Below are positions 58,022 to 64,000 of a DNA stretch of 64,000 nucleotides, one piece after another (the first letter of the stretch is position 1; each line of letters opens with the position of its first letter). Under the pieces are notes generated by a model. The model saw nothing but the letters and a program-made list of their open reading frames with translations. It did no database searches and was not told where the DNA came from. The DNA is from Verrucomicrobiota bacterium. GTDB lineage: Bacteria; Verrucomicrobiota; Verrucomicrobiia; Opitutales; UBA953. The position numbers and the translations under genes were made by a program. Location: contig JAURLX010000004.1 in the NCBI GenBank assembly GCA_030830965.1, forward strand, positions 1-64,000. Direction: 5' to 3'.

Positions 58022-59572
58022 ATGAAACCCGTACTTCTGGTCATCCGAGACGGCTGGGGCGAGAACCACGACGCCCGTCACGACAAGTTCAACGCGATCA
58101 AGGTCGCGGACATCCCGGTGTCGCGTCGGCTGACCAAGGAGTGGCCGCGCACGGAGATCCTGGCCCACGGCCTGGACGTCGGCCTGCCCGTCGGGATCAT
58201 GGGCAACTCCGAGGTCGGCCACCAGAACATCGGCGCCGGCCGCATCGTCGACCAGGAGATCGTACGCATCGACAAGGGCCTCACCGACCCGGCAGCCATG
58301 CGCCGCATCCCCGCCTTCCGGGGACTCGTCGAGAACGTGAAGTCCACCGGCGGCACGGTCCACCTGATGGGCCTCTGCTCCGAGGCCGGTGTGCACTCGA
58401 CCTTGCCCCACCTCTACGCGCTGCTGCGCCTGCTCAAGGAGGAGGGCCTCGCCAAGGTCTGCGTCCACGCCTTCATGGACGGACGCGACAGCCCGCCCAC
58501 GTCCGGCCTCGGCTACCTGCGTCAGCTCGAGGCCGAACTCGTCAAGATCGGCATCGGCCGCGTGGCGAGCGTGTCCGGACGCTTCTGGGCGATGGACCGC
58601 GACAACCGCTGGGAGCGCGTCAAGACCGCTTACGACGCCCTGACCGGCGCGCCCGCGCCCGAGGCCGCGTCCGCGGCCGCCGCGGTGCAGGCCTACTACG
58701 ACCGGCCGGCCGACCCCAGCATGGTGGGCGATGAGTTCGTACCCGCCACCCGGATCCAGGGAGCTCCCTTCATCCAGGACGGCGATTCGGTGTTGTTCTT
58801 CAACTTCCGCGGCGACCGCCCGCGCGAGATCACCCGCGCCTTCATCGACCCCGCATTCAAGGGCTGGGCCCGGGCCAGGCTGCTCAAGATCTTCTACGCC
58901 ACCCTGACCAACTACGAGAAGGGACTCTGCCCGAACGTGGTCTTCGACAAGCCGCCGAAGATGGCGAACATCCTCGGCGACTGGGTGGCGAAGCAGGGCG
59001 TGGCGCAGTTCCGCACGGCCGAGACCGAGAAGTTCCCGCATGTCACCTTCTTCTTCAACGACTACCGCGAGGAGCCGTTCCCCGGGGAGGAGCGCGGCAT
59101 GGCCCAGAGCCCCAAGGACGTCGCGACCTACGACCAGAAGCCCGAGATGTCGGCCTCGCAGGTCACCGAGATGGCCAAGGCCGCCATCCTCTCCGGCAAA
59201 TACGGCCTCATCGTGGTGAACTACGCCAACCCCGACATGGTGGGCCATACGGGCTCGCTTGAGGCGGTCTGCAAGGCCTGCGAGGCGGTCGACCGCGGAC
59301 TCGGCACGCTCCTCGAAGCGGTCGATCAGGCCGGCGGCAAGGCACTCGTCACGGCCGACCACGGCAACGCCGATCAGATGTGGGAGCCGGAGGAGAATTC
59401 GCCGCACACGCGCCACACGCTCAACCCGGTCGAGGTCGTGCTCTACGGCGCCGGCTGCAAGGGCCTCAAGGTCCGCCCCTCCGGCAGGCTGGCGGACATC
59501 GCTCCGACGGTGCTGCAGCTGATGGGCCTGGCCAAACCGTCCGAGATGACGGGCGAAAGCCTCATCGCCTGA
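58022..59572 (+). CDS. gpmI: 2,3-bisphosphoglycerate-independent phosphoglycerate mutase
   Basis: Interconverts 3- and 2-phosphoglycerate in glycolysis with two metal ions and a phosphoserine intermediate. About 516 residues. First metal site and start [12 protein letters not shown], catalytic serine in [64 protein letters not shown], and the second metal half [13 protein letters not shown] and [10 protein letters not shown] with [13 protein letters not shown]. Standard length. It is divergent from the hydrolase gene, with a clear ribosome binding site. Confidence 0.95.
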   Translation: MKPVLLVIRDGWGENHDARHDKFNAIKVADIPVSRRLTKEWPRTEILAHGLDVGLPVGIMGNSEVGHQNIGAGRIVDQEIVRIDKGLTDPAAMRRIPAFRGLVENVKSTGGTVHLMGLCSEAGVHSTLPHLYALLRLLKEEGLAKVCVHAFMDGRDSPPTSGLGYLRQLEAELVKIGIGRVASVSGRFWAMDRDNRWERVKTAYDALTGAPAPEAASAAAAVQAYYDRPADPSMVGDEFVPATRIQGAPFIQDGDSVLFFNFRGDRPREITRAFIDPAFKGWARARLLKIFYATLTNYEKGLCPNVVFDKPPKMANILGDWVAKQGVAQFRTAETEKFPHVTFFFNDYREEPFPGEERGMAQSPKDVATYDQKPEMSASQVTEMAKAAILSGKYGLIVVNYANPDMVGHTGSLEAVCKACEAVDRGLGTLLEAVDQAGGKALVTADHGNADQMWEPEENSPHTRHTLNPVEVVLYGAGCKGLKVRPSGRLADIAPTVLQLMGLAKPSEMTGESLIA

Positions 59573-59575
59573 AGC

Positions 59576-61441
59576 TCAGAATCCTGTCGGGAAGACGATG
59601 CCGAGGGAGTCGCCCACGGCCCTGACCATCTCGATCTCGCCCGGCTCGGCACGGCCGTCATGGAGCATGGCCACGCCGCAGGCTCGCACGACCTCTCGAC
59701 GCTGGGCGACGCTCAGGCGCAGGAGGGCCGCGAGGGCCGCGTCGATCTCCGCGGAAGAAGGAGGCGGCCCGAAGGCCGGCGCGGACCTGCCGGGCAGATG
59801 CGTGAAGGCGCGGAGGAAGGCGCGCTCCTTCCGGGCGTCGTCCTGTTCGGAGGCATGGACAAGCGCCAGCAGCACGATGCCGTACGCCCTGCCGGCGTCT
59901 TCGCCGGAGGAGGCGATGGGCGGAGGCAGGCCGAGGTGACGGCGGAGGGCCGCCTGCAGGAGCACCTGCAGCAGGGCGTCGCCCGAAAGCGCCGTGGCCT
60001 CGGAGACGCCGTCACGGATGAGGGCGCGCTGTTCGGCGGAAAGCTGCCGCAACGTCGGCAGGGCGAGATCGAGCAACGGCAGCCGGTGGCCGCGCGGTAG
60101 AGCCCGGACCAACGTCTCGAGCCTGGCGACCTCCCGCACCACCTCCCCGCCGGCGAGCCCAGACAGCGCCTTCAGCTGACGCTCCCGCGCGGCGGCCTGA
60201 CCAGAGAGCACGAGCGTGAAGACTACGGCGAGGGATCCGACGAGGTCCGAGGCGGCCTCGACCAGCGGCAGCGGCAGAGATCCGCGGAAGGCCACCGCGT
60301 CCTGGATCTGGTGCGGGGTCGCGTCGGGACGGCCGGCCGAAGGCTCGGCCGGGACGGACGAGGCGCCGGCGAATCCGGAGACGGACGCGGGGACGGACGG
60401 ACCAGGCGCCGCCGCACGGGCGGCCGGCAGGCGCAGGTCGCCGCCGGAGGAGGGATCGATCCGCCGGAGCCGCTCTTCCAGCGGAGGATGCGTCGAGAAC
60501 AGCGCGTCAAGAAAGCTGGGCGTTGAGGCGAAGAACAGGTGCCGGGCCTCGGCCACCATGCCGTCGTGCGGGCCGTCCTCCGCGGAGACCGCGGCCCCGC
60601 GCGCGGCGATCTTGCGGAACGCCCCGGCCAGGCCCGCCGGATTGCGCGTGAACTGCACCGCCGAGGCGTCGGCGAGGAATTCACGCTGCCGGGACACGCA
60701 GGCCTGGATGATCCGGGCGAACAGCATGCCGCCCGCGCCGGCCAGGACCAGCATGAGGCCGGCCACCGCGACAAGTGCGTGGCCGCCCTTCTTGCGCCCG
60801 CCGCCCGTGAAGCCTCCGAAGCGCACCAGCAGGTAGCCAAGCTGGACGAGCGTGAGCAGGCCCGCGACGGTGCCGACGAGCCGGATGTTGAGGCGCATGT
60901 CGCCGTTGCCGATGTGACTGAACTCGTGGGCGATCACGCCCTGCAGCTCGTCCCGCGTCAGGCTCTCCAGCGCGCCGCGCGTGACGCCGACCGCGGCGTC
61001 CGCCGTGGAGTTGCCTGCGGCGAAGGCGTTGATGCCCGCGGCCCCGTCGATGACATAACACTCTGGCACGGGCAGGCCGGAGGCCAGGGCCATCTCCTGC
61101 ACGACATTCAGATAGCGGCGTTCCAGCGGGTCGGCCGCGGCGCCCACGACCAGACGTCCGCCGAGGCCGCGGGCCACGGCACCGCCGCCGGAAGAGAGCT
61201 CGGCGATGCGCACGAGGGAGCCGCCCGCGACCACGACCACGGCGGTGCCTGCGGTGGCGAGGAAAAGCTTGGGCTGCCACCAGACCGGCGCGGCGTCCTT
61301 CGCCTCGGACAGGCCGAGCACGGCGACCGCGTAGAGGGTGCCGGCCAGGACCACCAGGGCCACGGCCAGGAGGACGACGAGCAGGACCGTGCGTCCGCGG
61401 GCCTCATCCTGCGCCCGAAAGAAGTCCATCTGCGCGGTCAT
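59576..61441 (-). CDS. M48-family membrane metalloprotease (HtpX-like) with long C-terminal extension
   Basis: About 621 residues. Two N-terminal membrane helices, then the M48 zinc motif HEFSH at about 172-176 (GVIAHEFSHIGNGDMRLN), preceded by INAFAAGNSTADAAVGVTRGAL, and further hydrophobic segments. RQREFLADASAVQFTRNPAGLAGA carries the third zinc ligand and STHPPLEERLRRID the family's downstream motif. Beyond ~330 residues it extends far past HtpX (~290) with a Pro/Ser/Ala linker, another hydrophobic stretch and a helical domain. It follows lemA by 13 nt; LemA and M48 proteases commonly travel together. Likely membrane protein quality control. Confidence 0.87.
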   Translation of the reverse strand: MTAQMDFFRAQDEARGRTVLLVVLLAVALVVLAGTLYAVAVLGLSEAKDAAPVWWQPKLFLATAGTAVVVVAGGSLVRIAELSSGGGAVARGLGGRLVVGAAADPLERRYLNVVQEMALASGLPVPECYVIDGAAGINAFAAGNSTADAAVGVTRGALESLTRDELQGVIAHEFSHIGNGDMRLNIRLVGTVAGLLTLVQLGYLLVRFGGFTGGGRKKGGHALVAVAGLMLVLAGAGGMLFARIIQACVSRQREFLADASAVQFTRNPAGLAGAFRKIAARGAAVSAEDGPHDGMVAEARHLFFASTPSFLDALFSTHPPLEERLRRIDPSSGGDLRLPAARAAAPGPSVPASVSGFAGASSVPAEPSAGRPDATPHQIQDAVAFRGSLPLPLVEAASDLVGSLAVVFTLVLSGQAAARERQLKALSGLAGGEVVREVARLETLVRALPRGHRLPLLDLALPTLRQLSAEQRALIRDGVSEATALSGDALLQVLLQAALRRHLGLPPPIASSGEDAGRAYGIVLLALVHASEQDDARKERAFLRAFTHLPGRSAPAFGPPPSSAEIDAALAALLRLSVAQRREVVRACGVAMLHDGRAEPGEIEMVRAVGDSLGIVFPTGF

Positions 61442-61454
61442 CGCGCCTCGGAAG

Positions 61455-62066
61455 TCAGAAGGAGACCTTCGGGGCGGCCTTTTCCGCCTCATCCTCGACC
61501 TTGAAGAACTCCGCGGGCAGGAAGCCGAAGAGGTTCGCGATCAGGACGCGCGGGAAGGTCTCGCGTCCGTTGTTGTAGAACAGGACGTTGTCGTTGAAGG
61601 ACTGCCGGGCGAACGCGATGCGGTTCTCCGTGGAGGTGAGCTCCTCCATCAGGCCGCGCATGGTGGCGTCGGCCTTGAGCTGGGGGTAGTTCTCGGAGAC
61701 GACGAGGAGACGGCCGAGCGCCCCGCTGAGGCCGGATTCCGCGGCGACCACGTCCCGCATGGCGGCCGGGTCGGAAGGGTTGCCGGCGAGACGGACATTG
61801 GCCTGCGTGGCCTTGGCGCGGGCCTCGACGACGGCGGTGAGCGTCTGGGACTCGTGGGTCATGTAGCCTTTGGCGGTCTCGACAAGGTTCGGGATGAGGT
61901 CGTGCCTGCGTTTCAGCTGCACGTCGACCTGGGCGAAGGCGTTGCGGACGCGGTTGCGGAGCTCGACGAGACCGTTGTACATGCCGACGACGATGAAGCC
62001 GAGGACGAGGAGGAGCACGAAGACGATGAGCAGGAAGGCGATCATGGCCTGAAAGATGCCCGCCAC
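61455..62066 (-). CDS. lemA: LemA family protein
   Basis: 203 residues (GTG start at 62066; an in-frame ATG at 62045 is an equally good start). One N-terminal membrane helix followed by the LemA helical bundle: YNGLVELRNRVRNAFAQVDVQLKRRHDLIPNLVETAKGYMTHE, LSGALGRLLVVSENYPQLKAD, LTSTENRIAFARQSFNDNVLFYNNGRETFP. Function is not established; it is co-transcribed with the M48 protease gene 13 nt downstream, a very common pairing. Confidence 0.93.
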   Translation of the reverse strand: MAGIFQAMIAFLLIVFVLLLVLGFIVVGMYNGLVELRNRVRNAFAQVDVQLKRRHDLIPNLVETAKGYMTHESQTLTAVVEARAKATQANVRLAGNPSDPAAMRDVVAAESGLSGALGRLLVVSENYPQLKADATMRGLMEELTSTENRIAFARQSFNDNVLFYNNGRETFPRVLIANLFGFLPAEFFKVEDEAEKAAPKVSF

Positions 62067-62132
62067 GGGCTCCTGCGCAAGCGCAGCCGAGCCCCCGCCA
62101 TTAGAATTCCACCAGACTATTGGAACCCCCTC

Positions 62133-63005
62133 TCAGGGCAGTTCCGAAAGACGGGCGCAGACCTCGTCGATGAGGAAGGCCGGCGTGGAGGCGCCGGCGG
62201 TCACCCCGACCGTCCGGTAGCGGCCCACGGCGGCCAGGTCCAGCTCGGCGGCGGTCTCGACGTGGAAGCAGGGCAGCCCCTCCCGCTCGACGAGGCTGGC
62301 GAGCTTGACGGTGTTGGCGGAATGGCGGCCGCCGATGACCACGACGGCCTCGCAGCCCTGCTTCCGCAGCTCCACGACGTCGGACTGGCGGTCCTTGGTG
62401 GCCCCGCAGATGGTGTCGAAGACGAGCGCCGCAGGGAACCGCGAGCGCAGACGTGCCGCAAGCCGCTCGAACTCGTCGGTGAACATGGTGGACTGGGACA
62501 CCATGCACACCTTGTCGCCGAGGTCGGGCAGGGCGTCGATGTCGGCCTCGCCGGAGATCACCCGCCCCCTGCCCTCCGTGTAGCCCATCAGTCCGATGAC
62601 CTCGGGATGGCGGGGGTCGCCGAAGATCACCGTGGCGAAGCCCTTCTTGGCATGAAGGCGCACCTTGCCGGCGATGATGCCGACGTCGGGGCAGGTGGCG
62701 TCGCGGAACTCAAGGCCAAGGGACTTGAGGTACTCCCGTCGCTCGGGCGAGATGCCGTGCGCCCGCACGACCATGACGGCGTCACGGGCGGCGCCGGCGT
62801 CGACCTCGACCCTGGACTCGCTCCGGTAGTCGCCGACCTCGCGGATGCCCTCGCCGGTGAGCACCTCCATCATCTGACGGTTGTGGATGAGGGGGCCGTC
62901 CGTGTACACCGGATGACGCCCCTTGCGGGCGAACTCGCGGGCGATGTCGATGGCGCGCTCGACGCCCCAGCAGAAGCCCGCCGACTTGGCCCGGATGACC
63001 TTCAT
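62133..63005 (-). CDS. ispH: 4-hydroxy-3-methylbut-2-enyl diphosphate reductase
   Basis: Last enzyme of the MEP pathway, 4Fe-4S, makes IPP and DMAPP from HMBPP. About 290 residues from the start MKVIRAKSAGFCWGV. Cluster cysteines are in AGFCWGV, DATCPDV and DTICGATKDRQ; substrate residues are in DGPLIHN (His), DPRHPEV (His-Pro-Glu) and GGRHSANTVKL. The ATG at 63005 replaces the track start because the family begins a few residues before FCxGV. A TTGAAC -35-like box lies upstream with a poor -10. Fourth MEP gene in the window. Confidence 0.95.
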   Translation of the reverse strand: MKVIRAKSAGFCWGVERAIDIAREFARKGRHPVYTDGPLIHNRQMMEVLTGEGIREVGDYRSESRVEVDAGAARDAVMVVRAHGISPERREYLKSLGLEFRDATCPDVGIIAGKVRLHAKKGFATVIFGDPRHPEVIGLMGYTEGRGRVISGEADIDALPDLGDKVCMVSQSTMFTDEFERLAARLRSRFPAALVFDTICGATKDRQSDVVELRKQGCEAVVVIGGRHSANTVKLASLVEREGLPCFHVETAAELDLAAVGRYRTVGVTAGASTPAFLIDEVCARLSELP

Positions 63006-63062
63006 CGGGAACAACCTGCCCGGCGGCCGGCCAGGTTCAAGCAAAGTCGGCCGAGGGGCCGC

Positions 63063-63710
63063 TCACGGGGCGGGCACGCCCCAGACCTCGGCCTCGATGT
63101 AGTCGTTGGTCGGGGACGAGGAGTTGCCCTTGGAATGGAAGCGGACGTAGCGGCCCTTCGCGCCGGCGACGGCGATCACCCTGCCCTCATGGGATTCGAA
63201 GTAGGAGTAATCCTTGCCCTTGCCGAGGCCGAGCTCGCCCTCGGCGTCGTTGTTGTAGACGGTCGTGACGTCCTTCTTGAAGTCCTTGTCGTCGGAGACC
63301 TGAACCACGACGTTGAAGTAGACGCGGGGCTCGCGGTGGAAGTGCCAGAGCGCGATGGCGTGCACGGCCGCGGTCCGGCCGAGGTCGACCTGCATCCACT
63401 GGTGGCCGCGGGGCAGCTCGACCTCGAAGCCTTCCTCGCCGCCCTTGTCGCCGTCGGTCAGGAAGGAGAAGTCGCCGGCGTTGGCCTCGCGGGCGCTGGA
63501 GGTCACGGGACGGCCGAAGGCGAGGTTCTTGGCGTCGGCCGGGACCTTGGGGAGGGCGCGCGGCCCCTTGGCGACGGGCTCCAGATTGGCGATCTTCACG
63601 GGTCGGGGCGTGCCGAGCGCGACCGACTTGGGCAGCACGAGCGGAAGGGGCTTGTCCTCGGCGGCGACGGCCAGAGGGAGGACGAGGAGGCAGAGCAGCG
63701 TGGACTTCAT
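63063..63710 (-). CDS. Exported F5/8 type C (discoidin)-like protein
   Basis: 215 residues with a signal peptide (MKSTLLCLLVLPLAVAAEDK). The mature part resembles a coagulation-factor 5/8 C (discoidin) domain: NLAFGRPVTSSAREANAGDFSFLTDGDKGG, WMQVDLGRTAAVHAIALWHFHREPRVYFNVVVQVSDDKDFKKD, GRYVRFHSKGNSSSPTNDYIEAEVWG. Such domains bind carbohydrate or other ligands. There is no catalytic domain. It lies 57 nt upstream of ispH on the same strand. Confidence 0.85.
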   Translation of the reverse strand: MKSTLLCLLVLPLAVAAEDKPLPLVLPKSVALGTPRPVKIANLEPVAKGPRALPKVPADAKNLAFGRPVTSSAREANAGDFSFLTDGDKGGEEGFEVELPRGHQWMQVDLGRTAAVHAIALWHFHREPRVYFNVVVQVSDDKDFKKDVTTVYNNDAEGELGLGKGKDYSYFESHEGRVIAVAGAKGRYVRFHSKGNSSSPTNDYIEAEVWGVPAP

Positions 63711-63747
63711 GGGATGAGGAGTCAGACAACCGGGCCGGACCGGAGTT

Positions 63748-64000
63748 TCAAGCCTTGGGAGCCTCGAGGGTGCGGACGCGGCGGTGGCGGAGAGGAAAGC
63801 GCAGGGTCACGGCGGTGCCGGTCCCGGGCGTGCTGCGGATGTCGACCGTCCCGCCGTGGGCCCGCATGATCCGGAGGAGGACGAGCATGCCGACGCCGGC
63901 CCCGGAGCCTTTGGTGGTGTAGTAGGCGTCGAAGACGCGCGTGAGCTTGTGGGCCGGGATGCCGACGCCGGTGTCCCGGATCTCGACCGCGACCCAGTCG
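63748..64000 (-). CDS. Histidine kinase, C-terminal ATPase fragment (cut by window edge)
   Basis: Translated by hand: the last 83 residues of a minus-strand gene that continues past the window. HATPase_c features: EIRDTGVGIPAHKLTRVFDAYYTTK (G1 box and F-box) and GSGAGVGMLVLLRIMRAHGGTVDIRSTPGTGTAVTLRFP (G2 box region and final strands). In the usual GTGLGL G2 box this protein has GAGVGM. The sensor domain and phospho-acceptor histidine are outside the window. Confidence 0.88.
   Translation of the reverse strand, partial: DWVAVEIRDTGVGIPAHKLTRVFDAYYTTKGSGAGVGMLVLLRIMRAHGGTVDIRSTPGTGTAVTLRFPLRHRRVRTLEAPKA

Noticed and set aside
61338-63869. 843-residue plus-strand ORF
   Set aside because: Antisense to lemA, ispH and the discoidin gene; typical high-GC shadow.

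Overview
This is a high-GC, gene-dense chromosomal window of housekeeping genes. It holds no tRNA, rRNA, insertion sequence, prophage or CRISPR array that I can recognise. The gene content suggests a Gram-negative bacterium with a cell envelope of the LPS/lipoprotein type (lnt, LolCD-like exporter, RseP, TolB-like propeller), a quinone-linked Complex I, the MEP isoprenoid route and sigma-54. The long-form IspG, the short bS22/mS38-like ribosomal protein, the Fe-S-less family-4-type uracil-DNA glycosylase and the many lineage-type hypotheticals make me favour Verrucomicrobiota (Opitutae-like). That is an inference from remembered family features, not a search result.

Layout. 1-4.5 kb: 3' end of pyruvate phosphate dikinase with its terminator, a small membrane protein, thiD, a stand-alone acetolactate synthase large subunit and trxB. 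4.6-12.6 kb: secA-lnt (ATGA overlap), a secreted two-site aspartic protease-like protein, an acidic hypothetical, pyrD and a SOUL protein. 12.7-16.3 kb: a tight DUF502-recO-like-nuclease/helicase operon. 16.3-20.4 kb, minus strand: nitroreductase, and lysS-lolC-lolD. 20.5-27.6 kb: thyA-folA, then the membrane arm nuoJKLMN without the rest of Complex I. 27.6-36.6 kb: xerD, argA, a variant uracil-DNA glycosylase, a Gly/Arg-rich RRM protein, hisI, transketolase, a secreted propeller, ruvC. 36.6-42.3 kb: a giant hydrolase-like/DedA/ATP-grasp fusion, then apaG-beta-CASP nuclease-amidase. 42.3-50.8 kb: rpoN, a GYF_2 membrane protein, a TolB-like protein, mrp, a small conserved protein, rpmG, a bS22-like mini-protein, ispE, xerC, queF. 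50.9-64 kb: dxr, rseP, a Tat-exported MBL protein, ispG, a secreted hydrolase, gpmI, an M48 protease with LemA, ispH, a discoidin-type secreted protein and the end of a histidine kinase.

How the genes connect. Four MEP-pathway genes (ispE, dxr, ispG, ispH) lie within about 14.5 kb. Envelope biogenesis is spread through the window (SecA, Lnt, LolCD, RseP, Tat substrate, M48/LemA). Both tyrosine recombinases for chromosome dimer resolution are present. DNA repair is represented by RuvC, a RecO-like protein, the nuclease-helicase fusion and the variant UDG.

The signals I find most worth a second look are: (1) the 856-residue fusion whose hydrolase domain has lost its nucleophile serine; (2) the RecB-type nuclease fused to an XPD/Rad3-like helicase without iron-sulfur cysteines; (3) a recurrent promoter layout in which the -10 element ends 6-11 nt before the start codon of at least a dozen genes, while Shine-Dalgarno motifs are scarce, which suggests widespread leaderless mRNAs; (4) several textbook enzymes with altered metal or cluster ligands (UDG, Mrp, HisI, SecA tail). 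Many long ORFs in the supplied track are antisense shadows caused by high GC and were left out.
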